Source: Atherinomorus stipes | Taxonomy: Eukaryota; Chordata; Actinopteri; Atheriniformes; Atherinidae | Direction: 5' to 3' | Assembly: GCA_023101725.1 (NCBI GenBank) | Contig: JALJCO010013448.1 | Span: forward strand, 248,001-312,000 | Length of the DNA stretch: 64,000 nucleotides | Part shown: one piece after another, positions 34,255-46,294 of the stretch | How the letters are laid out: each line of letters begins with the position of its first letter | How positions within the stretch are numbered: the first letter of the stretch is position 1 | Program-made: the position numbers and the translations under genes | Notes under the pieces: model-generated | What the model was told of the DNA's origin: nothing | Databases searched by the model: none | What the model saw: the letters and a program-made list of their open reading frames with translations, nothing else

Positions 34255-34912
34255 AGTGTAATCCTCCCTTCATCCACTAGGGGCTGGCTCCAAGAGCGAG
34301 CAAATCCCCATAGACTCCCATGTTAAAAACGCCAACTTCACAGCAGAAATAAACAGGTTTACAGCCTGGTTCAAAAAATCATTTTAGGTTTATTAGGTCA
34401 AGTTTACCTTCATGTCAACTGTGAGGGGGGTGAAATTTTTTATAACTCATTCGTTTAGATGTTATTTATTCTTCAAATTACACATAATTAAGGGCGTGTC
34501 CTTATGATTGACATGCGGCAGACCGGAAGCTCCGCCTGCCGACCGAAGGCTCCTAGTTAGCTCCTTCTTTGCTCTTAATAAGGTCTCAGTTTGTTACAGA
34601 GCCGCACAACGGCGGTGTTTAGTCAGCGAATTGCAAGTCTAAGCATGTCTTACCTTAACCATGCCGCTTAGGGGGCTTATCTTTGTTAGCTCCTCTTAGT
34701 TTCGTGTTAGCTCAGTTAGCGTTTAGCCCACAGTACGTCAGCTGTCAATCATTTGCCCCGCGGCCGCGCTGTGCCCATTTTAGGATTTTCCTGGAGTGAC
34801 GACGTACGTGACACGGCAAGATGGCGACGGTAAGACACGCCCACCTGGCTTCACATTTCTCTATTCAGAAGAGACCGGAAGCTACGTCCAGTATTTAGAT
34901 ACAGTCTATGGT
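34255..34912 (+). repeat. dispersed repeat (21-bp family), unexpanded copy
   Basis: CTTCATCCACTAGGGGCTGG, AGCAAATCCCCATAGACTCC, then only about 1.5 units (CACAGCAGAAATAAACAGG, TTTACAGCCTGG), then TTCAAAAAATCATTTTAGG, the GGGCGTGTCC body, GTTAGCTC motifs, CACGGCAAGATGGCGACGG and an ATACAGTCTATGG end. This is the ancestral-like state of the family. Confidence 0.85.
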
Positions 34913-34914
34913 AG

Positions 34915-36115
34915 GAACCTTCTGGAGTTCCTAGAACCTTTTCGGGAACCGGGCCGTTTTATTGCACATTCAGACACATAGGAACTCACCTTTTTAGCTC
35001 CTACTCAGAGGCAGGGTCTTTTCGGGGTTCCATAGGGACTGAAATACGTAGATGTTTGGTGATTGGTAGAACTGGGAAGCCCCGCCCCTTGCTTCTGATT
35101 GCTGTTACAACTGTTTACCGAGATCGTAATAAGAACTATTCCAATAGGAGTGTACCAATTCATTATTAAATCCATCATAATGGTACACGTCCCGAATCCA
35201 GAGCTATTTTGAAATGCCCAAAAGAAATAATTTTATACTAATTTAATGACCCAAATACAGCTGCAAAATGTGGCAGTAGAATCTGCGGCATTTGACCGGG
35301 ATGATGGAAAGCTGGTAAGCAGCTTTATAATAGCTTTGAATAAAAGAGATGAGAAACCTCAGTTTTGTATCAGATGATCTGGGGCATGAATTTGTCTCTG
35401 TTGGAACGACTGTGTCAAACATGGTTCCTAACAACGTCCTCCCTCATGAGAGAACGCACACTGAAGGTGAAGAGTAGTTCTGATAACGAAACTCGGGACG
35501 TGTAGATATAGGAACTGCGTTCTTAGAACCTCTCTGTCCGAATGCAGCTAAAGACAAAGTCACCAGACTGAATCGTCCCAGAGCTGTCGGCCCGTTTGGA
35601 TTTTACCACTCAGTTTTTCTGAAAGACTTCACGTAACTTCCTGCTTATTTTCCTGCCTGTCGTGACAAATTCAGCTGCGGCTCGCGCAGAAAGTAGAACA
35701 GAAGCCGAAATGATCGCTCCACGGCGCACGCCGATTTTAACGACTTTTAGCGACTGATGTGGTCGACACCATCTGGTAACGAGGGCGCCGAAATGAAACT
35801 GCTGCACTTCCACGTGCAGTGTGTCCCTGGGGTAACAAGTGAACTGGGAGACAAAAGAAAGACGCCATACAGGTGAGCGAACTCAGAAAAGTCACAACAG
35901 ATTTTCTTCTTTCTGAGGAAAATAAAAAACAATACCCAAAAACAGGAATATTTGGTAGGGGTGGGGAAAAAAGAGAAAAAGATAGACAGAAAGATAGAGA
36001 TAGATAGATAAATTGATAGATGGATGGATGGACAGATACTTTATTCATCCCCAAGGGAAAAATTCAGGTGCCCTGTAGCACATAGTGTCATACATACATC
36101 CATGCATACACAATA
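34915..36115. other. intronic and dispersed-repeat sequence
   Basis: 34915-35540 (AACCTTCTGGAGTTCC, TTCGGGGTTCCATAGGGAC) looks like another low-copy element without clear ends. 35990-36030 is GATA/GATG-rich, followed by GACAGATACTTTATTCATCC and CAAGGGAAAAATTCAGGTG, a 3' tail common in fish retroposons. Confidence 0.45.
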
Positions 36116-36124
36116 AAAAGATTA

Positions 36125-36520
36125 AAAGAATGATACATTGAAATATCGCGATATTTTCATATTTTCATATTGATATTTCAAAATGTATCGATCTATTTTA
36201 CGAACGAAATCTAGCAAGATTTTTTTGTTCCATTAAGAAATCTTGTGGGTTTTTGTGAAATCCTGTGAGATTTCGTAGGTACTGTAAAACAGATCAATAT
36301 CACGTTTTCAAATATCAATATGAAATATCACGATATATCAGGGAATCAATATTTTTTCCCAGCTCAAATATTTGGTTATTTACACAAATGGCCGTGTATA
36401 AACTGTATACACAGTTTATACACGGTTTATATATCGGTTAAATATCAGTGGAATGGCCGATGTCTCATACTCAGTTTTAAGGCCGATACCGACGGGGGGG
36501 CGATTATATCGTGCATTTGT
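36125..36520 (-). mobile_element. truncated hAT-like composite, minus strand
   Basis: The reverse complement reads ATGCACGATATAATCG, GTCGGTATCGGCC, ACAGTTTATACACGG, TTGTGTAAATAACCAAATAT, then GAGCTGGGAAAAAATATTG and the hairpin arms. The hairpin sits at the same CCAAATAT site as the 24.7-kb copy. Confidence 0.65.
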
Positions 36521-37260
36521 ATCCACCAGCGAAGAAAACCCCGCCGCGCTGCACGTGCTCCGTGCTTCTTCTGTGGTTCATCCTTCGAACCTTTAACGGT
36601 TGAAACTGGATCATGAAACCGAACCAGCAGCTCCACATCTCGGCTGTGCAGCTTTTAATCGGGACCGACTTGGGCCCGAATCACGGTGAGGAAGATTTAT
36701 GGCTCCTCTTCCTAAGGTGCCGCCGCCGTCCCGTTTCTGAGGCTCGTTTGGTTTGTTGATTGGCGCCTCCCCGGAGGCCGGGGTGAGGAGGGGTCTCTGT
36801 TAGACTGGTGCAGGATCGGAGGAAAGCGTCTGACCCCCGTTTTCGTGAACGTGATTCGTCTCGGGTTCATTTCTGGTGGATGGATGTGACATCACGAAGC
36901 AACGAAATGATAAAAACCTCTGCAGAGAATCAGAGAAACTGAAGTTTCTCCTCAGACTCGGTCAGATAACTCACATCTGCAGCTGACCTACATGAGTCAG
37001 CTCGGATTTTAGGAGGAGAGCTGGACTTCCGCACACACACACACACATGCATGCATGCACACACACACAGTTATTGTTGCTGAAGTGTGTCAGCGTTGCC
37101 TCGTCTCCGAGGGCTCGAGGAAGCCTGACATCCTCTCCTGTTTCCCTCCAATAAAGTGTCTGTATTGCCTTTGTGTCGGAGACGAGCAGTCGTCTGTCTG
37201 TCTCTCGTTCAGGATGAAAACTGGATGGTTGATTTGGAAACCTTGTGGGAATCCAGCCTT

Positions 37261-37296
37261 CCTCCTCCTCCTCCTCCTCCTCCTCCTCCTCCTCCT
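37261..37296 (+). repeat. (TCC)n microsatellite
   Basis: Twelve perfect CCT/TCC units. They generate the poly-Leu, poly-Pro and poly-Arg frames seen at 37055-37431, none of which is a gene. A short CA/CATG repeat lies at about 37034-37070. Confidence 0.95.
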
Positions 37297-37529
37297 GTGG
37301 TGGAACATGATGTGCAACTCCTAAACGAATATGATGGCTATGTTAAAGGGGAAGTTCAGTTTTTTTTCAACCTGGACCCATTTTCTACCATGAAATACGT
37401 TCATTTACTCCCCCAGACAGTTTTGGTGTAACTTGAATTCCTTGGGGAGATGTTTCGGGTTACATCCCGCTATTCCGACACACAAAATGCCCACCGTTCC
37501 GACAAGGCTTTCCATGAAAGGAAACGTGT

Positions 37530-37982
37530 GAAATCTCACGAGATTTCACAACACAACAACAAAATCTTGCAAGATTTTATTTGTAAAATAGATCAATACC
37601 ACGTTTTTAAATATCGATATATCAGCATATCGATATTTATATATATTACTCTACATATATTGCGATATTTCTGTGCATCTATATTTTTTACCACCCCTAC
37701 CAAATATCTCTTGTTTTTGAGTTATTTTTTTCTTCTTCTCAGTGAGAAGAAAATCCAGGTGGTTCTAGGATATCGCGCAGATATCCTGTTAGTTTTGTTT
37801 GAACAACTGTTAGTAAGTTTGACTTGTTTTACATCACACAGGTTAAGGTATTTTTCCAATTTGCACAAGAAATGAATATTACATCATTTATTTTTCAGCT
37901 TTAACAACAGTATTGGTTTTCGTCCAGATGAGTTTTAAAATATCGGATATCGGCCAAAATTCCAATATCATGCATCTCAATA
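37530..37982 (+). mobile_element. truncated hAT-like composite
   Basis: It starts inside the hairpin (AATCTCACGAGATTTCACAA), passes CACCCCTACCAAATAT at about 37693, then GTGGTTCTAGGATATCGCG and GATATCGGCCAAAATTCC, and ends near CATGCATCTCAATA. The hairpin/host junction is the same as at 24.7-25.0 kb. Confidence 0.65.
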
Positions 37983-38208
37983 TAGATCAATGTATCACCG
38001 CAAAAATTGGCTATAAATTGAGATCAGGCCCACTTTTGTTTTGAAAATGGCTAAATTTGGAAGTTTCTCTGACAACATTTTCTGCCTCAGTCTCATGTTT
38101 TTTAAAAAATACAATAGTTGTGCAGTGGATAGATGTGACGCAGGGAGATTGTACTGCATATTTCAACTAAGCAGGAGCTACAGTTAAGTACACAATAACC
38201 TTGTTTAT

Positions 38209-38843
38209 TAGAGATGCAAGATATTATCGGCCCCCTAACGGCATCGGCCTATATCGGCCTTAAAACTGCAAATCAGACAAAAACCCAAACCCTCTTCTTC
38301 TTCTAAAACGTCTTTTTTACTGACTTTAAAACTTAAGACTAGGTTTGGGTAAAATATTGATACACTGAAACATCGCGATATTTTCATATGCTGGTATCAT
38401 ATTGACATTAAAAACGCGGCATTGATCTATTTTACTAACAAAATCTCGTAATATTTCATCGTTCTGTTATGAAATCTCACGAGAATTCATGACAATTTCG
38501 CGATGTTTTCATATGCTGATATATTGACAGTAAGAAATGCGGTATTAATCTATTTTACTAACGAAATCTTGTGAGAGTTTGTAAGTAAGATAGATCGATA
38601 CCACATTTTTAAATATCAATTTGATATCTGCATATAAAAATATTGCGATATTTCAGTGTATCAATATTTTTTCCTACTATTTTTCAAAGTGTCGGAAATG
38701 GATAACAAAACTGCTATTTGCAGTGACTGCTTATTTTTTTTAGCTTTAATATCGGTATCGGCATCAATGTTGGTTATCGGCCACATGAGTTAAAATATCG
38801 ACGTATCGGATATCGTCCAAAATTCCAAAATCGTGCATGCCTA
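38209..38843. mobile_element. hAT-like composite MITE, perfect 8-bp target duplication
   Basis: TAGAGATGCA at 38209 and TGCATGCCTA ending at 38843 are flanked by TTGTTTAT on both sides (38201-38208 and 38844-38851). The interior carries the hairpin element from about 38340 (TAGGTTTGGGTAAAATATTG) to about 38682. Its host junctions (left ACTTAAGAC, right TTTTTCAAAGTGTCGGAAA) are like those in the 12.6-kb copy. Confidence 0.88.
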
Positions 38844-38849
38844 TTGTTT

Positions 38850-39820
38850 ATGACTTGTAATATTGTTTCATATCAATCGGTGGATCCTAAATTAAACTGA
38901 AATCAAACTGTGACTGAATTTGAGATATAAAAAATTATCAAATCACTATCCACTGTATCGATATATCAGGATCAAACCAGTGATTTTCCCTTCTAGAGTT
39001 TACCAAGTTACAGTATGACCTCATGAACTCAATCAATCAAGTTCATTTCGCTTCTACAGACTCACATCATCCAGTTGCTTGATCTGAAATGATCCATGCT
39101 TATTTTTGGTAAAGCCGACAGTGTAAAATAAAAGCTGAGGGTGTTTGGGAGCCGTCCAGGACTGTTTATGGCTGCTGTGTATGAGGAGGAAATAATACAC
39201 TTAGAAACAGATGTTCTTTGCTTTAGATATGCATCGCTCTGATTGGTCACGCAGTTTCATGAAGGCTCGTGAGCTTTCCAGACATTTGAGGAAGAGGTCA
39301 ACACGAGGGAAGCAGAAATGTAAAAAAGCTCAACCGTACAAAGATCAACACATTTGCTTATCAACGGGGCGGCACACTTTTTAACCGCAATGAAAATTAA
39401 AACCACGATATCGCTGCAGTTAAGTGAGAGTTGGGATTTCATGGCCGAGACGTCCATAAATCAGTCCTTCCGTAACTCTGCGGTGGTTTTTACATCACCA
39501 AACTGGATTTCACAGAGAATTAGTGGGAATTTAATCTCAGGAAGAGAGTTACGGCCGCTCACTGGAAGCAGAGTTTAACTTTTCACACTCCCTGGAAGTG
39601 GCAGATAGAATCAGCGGATGGTGTCATCCAAGGCCGGGAGTTTCTGTCGCTCAGAGCAAGACATGTGACCTCAGACGGCAGCGTAGAATGATGAAACATG
39701 CAAGTAACATTGATGCAGTTGCACCAGCAGCTTCAGTCATGGTCGTCCTCCTGGAGGACGGACGTCCAGGCTCGTCTTACAGCTCCAGTCAGAAAGAGAA
39801 AAGTCAAAGTCTTTCAGCAA
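38850..39820. other. intronic sequence, no gene
   Basis: No element or coding similarity was recognised. Confidence 0.4.
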
Positions 39821-39823
39821 CTA

Positions 39824-41417
39824 CAGTGGACACAGAAAGTATTCACACCTCTTTAAACTTTTCATCTTTGTTTCATTGCAGCCATTTGTCAAAATAAAAA
39901 AAAGTTCATTTTATCTCTCATTAATGTCACTGGCTCCCCATCCAGACAGAAAAAACAGAAATGTAGAAATTTTTGCAAATTTATTAAAAAAGAGAAACTG
40001 TAATATCACATTGTCATAAGTATTCAAAGCCTTTGCAGTAACTCTCATATTTAACTCACATGCTGTCCATTTCTTCTGATCCTCCTTGAGATGGTTCTAC
40101 TCCTTCATTGGAGTCCAGCTGTGTTTAATTAAACTGATTGGACGTGATCAGGAAAGACACACACCTGTCTATATAAGAGCTTCCAGCTCACAGTGCATGT
40201 CAGAGCAAATGAGGATCATGAGGTGGAAGGAACTGTCCAAGGAGCTCAGAGACAGAATTGTGGCGAGACACAGATCTGGACAAGGTTACAAAAGAGTTTC
40301 TGCAGCACTAAAGGTTCCTAAGAGCACGGTGGCCTCCATAGTCCTTACATGGAAGAAGTTTGGGACGACCAGAACTCTTCCTAGACCCGGCCGTCCAGAC
40401 AAACTGAGCAATGGTGGGAGAAGAGCCTTGGTGAGAGAGTAAAGAAGAAGCCAAAGATCACTGTGGCTGAGCTCCAGAGATGCAGCAGGGAGATGGAGAA
40501 AGTTCCACAAAGTCAGTATCACTGCAGCCTCCACCAGTCGGGGCTTTATGGCAGAGTGGCCCGATGGAAGCCTCTCCTCAGTGCAGACATATGAAAGCCC
40601 GCATAGAGTTTGCCAAAAACACATGAAGGACTCCCAGACTGAGAGAAATAAGATTCTCTGGTCTGATGAGACCAAGATTGAACTTTTTGGAGTTAATTCT
40701 AAGCGGTATGTGAGGAGAAAACCAGGCACTGCTCATCACCTGCCCAATACCATCCCAACAGTGAAGCATGGAGGTGGCAGCATCATGCTATGGGGGTGTT
40801 TTTCAGCTGCAGGGACAGGACGACTGGTTGCAGTTGAAGGAAAGATGAATGTGGCCAAGTACAGAGATCCTGGAAGAAAAGCTCTTCCAGAGTTCAGGAG
40901 CTCAGACTGGGCCGAAGGTTCACCTTCCAACAAGACAATGACCCTCACACACAGCTGAAATAACAAAGGAGTGGATCAGAACCACTCTGGACCATTCTGG
41001 ACCGGCCCAGCCAGAACCCTGACTTAAACCCAACTGAGCATCTCTGAGAGACCTGAAAATGGCTGAACACCACCGTTCACCATCCAACCTGACAGAACTG
41101 GAGAGGATCTACAAGAAGAACCAGAAGATCCCAAATCCAGGTGTGAACACTTGTTGCATCATTCCCAAGAAGACTCATGGATGTACCAGCTTAGAAGTAC
41201 TTCTACTCAGTACTGAGCAAAGTACTCAATACTTATCACCATGTCATATTTCAGTTTTTAATTTTTAATAAATTTGCAAAAATTTCTACATTGCTGTTTT
41301 TTTCCGTCCAGATGGTGCTGAGTGACATTAATGAGAAATAAAATGATTTTTTTTTTTATTTTGGCAAATGGCTGCAATGAAAGTTTAAAGGGGGCTGAAT
41401 ACTTTCTGTACCCACTG
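39824..41417 (+). mobile_element. full-length but decayed Tc1-like transposon
   Basis: CAGTGGACACAGAAAGTATT at 39824 pairs with AATACTTTCTGTACCCACTG ending at 41417, with TA on each side (39822-39823, 41418-41419). Inverted terminal regions run about 165-180 bp to GCAAATTTATTAAAAA. The 1.59-kb length and the single transposase gene fit Tc1 elements with long terminal inverted repeats. Long recognisable arms and both target bases suggest a moderately young insertion. Confidence 0.95.
40209..41190 (+). pseudogene. Tc1-type DD34E transposase pseudogene
   Basis: The start MRIMRWKELSKELRDRIV is followed by a helix-turn-helix region (GYKRVSAALKVPKSTVASI) and a GRP(D)K box. A stop at 40440 ends the first frame. 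WSDETKIELFG (first catalytic D, about 40660) and HGGGSIMLWGCFSAAGTG lie in a second frame, FQQDNDPHT (second D, about 40935) in a third after a shift, and SQNPDLNPTEHL (E, about 41035) ends in a TGA where relatives have Trp. D and E are one residue closer than usual because the PKHT motif has lost a codon. The enzyme cannot be active. Confidence 0.92.
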
Positions 41418-41419
41418 TA

Positions 41420-42740
41420 TTTGAAGACAGTTCTTCAAACATTCATATTTATACAACATTTCTGTAAGAAAAATAAATCAAACTTCGAGCTCTTGGGATT
41501 GAATCCACATCCTCCACTAATCAATACTTTTTCTCAGCATTCCAGCTTGTTAATGCATGGAAGACCTCGCGTCGCTGGCGGAGGGGAGACGTCCTGCCTG
41601 CAGCCCTCAAAGCGTCTCTCACATCTGCTCCAATTACTTTACATGAATGCAAACGTCTCATTTTATTTCCACATCTCTGGGATTTTATCTGAACGGACCC
41701 CGATCATGAAAAATGGACTTTTAAAGAGCTGTTGATGGTTTTTATTGTCAGGGTTGATCTCAACAACTTGAATCACATCACCACCCTCATCAACAGCAGC
41801 TGGTGCCCAGGTTTGAACTGGGAGCATCCCAGTGTGCAGTGGAAACGCTCCACCCACAGGAAGGCTGGGAGACACCAGCAGTCACCAGAGGAGCGTTAGC
41901 TTGAGTAAATTCCACCTGACAAAGACAACGAGGCCCAGCGAGCTGGAGGAAGTGGGCAGGAAACTCAGTCTTTCATGTCAACCTGCATCTGCTCTGCTAG
42001 AATAAGTTACTGCAAACTAAACCAGCTCCAGGCTCCTTTCTGCCCTCATATACTCACTCTACTGTCTGCAGAAATGAAGGAGCAGCTTTCTAACCAGCAT
42101 CATGTCTGGAACCGATTACTTTATGTGAATAAAAATAATCTCACCTGCAATTATTTAGTTTTGATGCTATGATTTATCTTGTGTTTTTAAACCTCAGGGA
42201 CTAGAGGCAGGAATGTGAAAGAATAAACAAGCATGTCCAGTTTTTAATACTAATGGGTGATGAAGCGTTAAAAACCAAAAAGAACGAGTCCACCCACGTC
42301 TCTCTCCGTTGCCTTGAGCAGGTTTTACGCTGAATAATGCTGCGATTCGGTGGCCGATTTTCCCGCGCTGTCCTGCGGATGTGACGTCATTGATACTGCA
42401 TCCGAGTCCCCGACAGTTTTGATTCAGGAAGAAGACGGTCGCTGTGAATTCAAACACTGTAAGGGATAGAAATGGATTCTTCTGCCGTCAGCAAACAATC
42501 CAGATCAACTGAAAGACACTAAAAAGTAGAACTACGAAGAAAAATACTTTATCAGCGTAGTAAACACCGTTATAGCTTCAGTTTGTGCTCCCGTGGTGGC
42601 TACAATTACCCGCATCGCCAGTCGTGTCACTCGTGAGTCTCATTTCTTAATCTTGCCTCTAAATTAACAAGTTATTCTCAAGTTAAAACACTCATCTTCC
42701 TCATAAATATGAGTTTATTTAAATAAATAACACGCATTAA
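41420..42740. other. intronic sequence, no gene
   Basis: Single-copy-looking DNA. Frames at 41322-41735 and 41663-41875 have no domain and overlap the transposon end. Confidence 0.4.
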
Positions 42741-42747
42741 TATTTTC

Positions 42748-42815
42748 TGAAAGTTACCTGTGGGGTACCTCAAGGTTCTGTGTTGGGCCCCAAACTGTTT
42801 ATATTCGGTGTGTTT
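42748..42815 (+). mobile_element. short LINE reverse-transcriptase scrap
   Basis: It translates as VTCGVPQGSVLGPKLFIF, the conserved reverse transcriptase block also seen at about 3240. Similarity stops after about 60 bp, where a GTGTTTCCATTCCACTTAA element begins. Confidence 0.75.
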
Positions 42816-43262
42816 CCATTCCACTTAAAATTTCACAAAACAGAAATATCACAATTAAAAACTGGTAATGGAAACACCTAAATTTTTAAAAAAAGTTTTC
42901 TCACTCTCATGAGGTGTTTTTTCAGACATGTCGATAAAGAGGTTTATCACAAAAGTGGAATGGAAATCATGTGACATAGGGGGCAAAAACAGGTTTTTAT
43001 TCCTAATTATGTTTTGTTTCTTTTTTTATGTTTCTTTTCTTCTTATGATGTTTGTGATCAGTTACAAACATTAACTTTGGAATCAGAATGATCGGGGAAG
43101 TTTTACTGCTCACATTTAAGCCTATATGGAAAAATCTCATAATGGCCTTAAACTCAATGCACTGGAAAAAATATTTAATCCAACGACGTATATCAGATGA
43201 CAAATTTCCATCCAACTGAATTATGTGTCTGTAACTTTTACCAGAAAATAACATTTATTTAA
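42808..43262. repeat. dispersed repeat, right end also at 48595-48660
   Basis: The right end GACAAATTTCCATCCAACTGAA, ATGTCTGTAACTT and GAAAATAACATTTAT recurs at 48602-48662. TTTCCATTCC near 42812 and GGAATGGAAATC near 42957 form a short inverted pair. The class is unknown. Confidence 0.5.
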
Positions 43263-43374
43263 GAAGAACATTAGATATTATATAAAACTAAAGATATGTC
43301 AAATAGAATCATGATATAAGCATTATATAAAAGCTAGATTGTTCGCCATTAGTTCCAGACATCTTTATTTTTAA

Positions 43375-43590
43375 TTGAGTGGTATTGTATCTTTGGCCTT
43401 TTATTCCTCTGTTTTTTATACTCTATATCCAAGCATCAGACAAGTATTCATATTTTTTGCATTGTCCTCGTGTGTCTGTTTTTTGGTTTTAATGTGGTTT
43501 TTTTTTTCTGTAAAAGATGGACTCTCTTATTTTACTGCAATACAAATCTCCCCTAAGGTATGAATAAAGTCACCTTGACCTTGAGAGCAA
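43375..43590 (+). mobile_element. possible LINE 3' tail
   Basis: ACTGCAATACAAATCTCCCC followed by AAGGTATGAATAAAGTCACC resembles retroposon 3' ends that finish in AATAAAGT. No coding part is seen. Confidence 0.4.
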
Positions 43591-45827
43591 CACTAATCCA
43601 GATTATATGAGACAGAGGGGAGCTGCATGAGCCATAAAAATATCAGGTTATCATGAACCAACCAACAGAATATTCAACAAACTTCAAAATCTTTATATTT
43701 ACAAACTCAAAGTGTGAAAATGACAAAGTAAACCTCTTTAGGGGATTTAATTCAACATTTATTATAGTTCATATTATTCTAGCTGTATCATTATAATAGA
43801 AATTAATTTAAGTTTCAACGTAGGGGTCACCATGGCCGCTTGGATGTGGAATTCTGTTCGCTTCCTGACAAAAACCCTCCTGAACCCGAACAAAGAGAGA
43901 CCTCTTTGTTTTATCAGCCTTTTTTAAAGAAAACAATACGAGCGTTATCTGGAGAAAACAATCCGGCTCACGTCCAGATATCCAAACATTCCAGCGCTCC
44001 GACCTCAGCCTGATACATCAACATGTGGTTTCCGCAGCATCTTCGTCTGCTCAGAAGTTTCTGCACTTTGTCAAATTAATTTAACCACAACGTCCAAATG
44101 GCTGCAGATGAAACATCCCACGTGAAGAAGGATGTGCAAATGTTTTTGTTTTGATCAAAGCCGTGATTGGCGCTGGGAAAGTGATGGTGTCTGCGGTGAG
44201 ATGTGGCAGGGGAGCGTTCTGGGATTTCCACAGCGCTTCGGGGCTCATCATATCTTTGTGGAGCTGATGAAAGCCAGAAGAAGGGAGCAGAGGAATGACA
44301 GATTTACTGTAACTGCAGCCAAACAGATGCATTCATGCCCTCACAAAGGAGCTCCTCACTTCTCTGCATTCAGTCTGATTTCTGTTGGTGTGCAGAGAAA
44401 AATGACAAATCTGAATTATTTATCCAGCATCCACAACATGAGCCCAAACATTCTCCAAAAGATAGTCAAGTAATTATGATGAGAAAGAAGAAGGATGGCA
44501 GTGACAGAAAGAAACTTCCAGCTGTTTTAGAGCTGAAAATAAAACCTGGATCCAGACTCGTCACATCCACAGAACCACCAGGAAGAACCACCTGTCAGTC
44601 CCAAGGATTTAAGATTGGAGATGATGTCATCTTTGTGACATCATCATCCTGCTGGAAGCAGCATCAGATGCTCCACTGTGGTCATAAAGGGATGGACATG
44701 GTCAGCAACGACACTCAGGTAGGCTGTGGTGGTAAAACCGCCACGTTGGTGCTACGGGGCCCAAAGTGGGACAAGAAAACACGTCAGTCTTCACAGGATT
44801 CAGTGACATGTGGTGAGGTGATGAGGTGGTCATCAGGGTGCAGCTCAGATGCAATGTCGCACCTGTACCCTGATGCAGAACGCTATACTTCTTTGCATGC
44901 TGTTCAGGATTTTAAGATTTAAGTCATAATAAGGCAAAATTAGAACAAATCAAAGGAAGTTTTTTTATTTTTATATTTGAACAGTCTGCTAATCTGACTT
45001 GTCATTCTATTATTGCTGTTATTGTGTTTATATTTGTACTGTTTGCAGTATCCATTAAATAATTTGTTCTTTTTATTTATTTATTTATTTTAGGTTGTCA
45101 AATTGACAACTTAATAAAGTGTAAAAAAGTTGTAATTGAAGTACAGCAGAATCGGCTCTGCAGCCATTTCAATGATGTCTCAACTGTACTCAGTATTTTT
45201 ATTCTACGGGTACAGTTGAGACAAAAACACACCTGTTGTTTTTGATTAATTGTGAAAATTGTAAATAACTTATGGATATTATTTCTTGGTTATTTTTAGT
45301 GCACATACAGAGGATACAGTTTTTAATGTCTAATTTTTGCGTGGAAATGAGAGGAGTGAAAACTGTCTACTGTACTCCGTCTACCCTACTGTCCAGTTTT
45401 AGTGAGTACGTGTGAATTAGAGGAAAGGTGAGATGGGCAGTAACGTTCACATAATCAGGCGAACGAGGTCCAGCTGGTACTCACTGTAAACAGTCCCGTC
45501 TCAGAAACGAGATTATCAGAATAAATAAAGGTTAAATTACAAAACTAAACCTTCTCAGCTGCAGCCGTGAAGCTCTGAGGGGGCTTTAAAACCCACCAAC
45601 CGCCTCCAGCGTCTTCATGAGATGACATCAGAGTCAGTGCAAACAAACTCCGACTCCCTTCCCATGATCTGGGTCGGGATGTTAAATCCGGTCCCCTACT
45701 GTCTGTTTCTGCGCCCCAGAGTCTCCATTCGGTTTTGTTTTGGTTCGAGACCTCGCTGCTGCTGTGTTGCTTTAACTGTGACACCAGAGGCTCGCAGGAC
45801 TGCTCTCAGGAAGCAATAAAGCTCTCT

Positions 45828-45828
<1 letters not shown>
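43590..45828. other. intronic sequence with a possible repeat, no gene
   Basis: A 195-residue frame (44335-44922) has no recognisable domain. Its stretch at 44680-44770 (AAAGGGATGGACATGGTCAG, ACTCAGGTAGGCTGTGG) resembles a dispersed fish repeat as I remember it, so the frame is probably chance. A short palindromic pair CTCAACTGTACTC / GGGTACAGTTGAG lies at 45180-45222. Confidence 0.4.

Positions 45829-45829
<1 letters not shown>

Positions 45830-45870
<41 letters not shown>
45830..45870 (+). repeat. (CA)n microsatellite
   Basis: About 20 perfect CA units. Confidence 0.97.
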
Positions 45871-45871
<1 letters not shown>

Positions 45872-46294
45872 CTCCATGTGACTCAGCTGTCTCGCTGTGG
45901 CTTTATTGGAGTCTTGGCAGCGATAACAGGAGTGGCAGCACTTTCCCAGCCTGCTGAGGGACGACGGCCACTCAGACACTTCACCACTGAACGCTCTCCA
46001 TCTGACAGCGCATGAAACAATTTACTGTGAGCAGCTCTGGATGATGATACACCGGCATAACCTTCTCTCCGTCACAGATGTTGCCACAACCTCGTTTTCA
46101 TGATACTCCCTGAACAGCCGACCCCCCACTGAAAGCTAGCATGACAGAGCTGACAAGGCTAACGGCTATTACACTGTTCGAGGTGGTTCAGAGTCTCACC
46201 AAGACCAAGACCAGGACCAAGACCAGGGGGTTTAGAACTGCTTTCAGTTTGCTATCCTGAAACCTCTGATGAGGTTTCTGAACGAACGAACGAA

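Noticed and set aside
37055..37431. Poly-Leu, poly-Pro and poly-Arg frames
   Set aside because: They come from a (TCC)12 microsatellite.
44335..44922. 195-residue plus-strand frame as a nested intronic gene
   Set aside because: No recognisable domain, and part of it resembles a dispersed fish repeat. Without homology or transcript support it is more likely chance.
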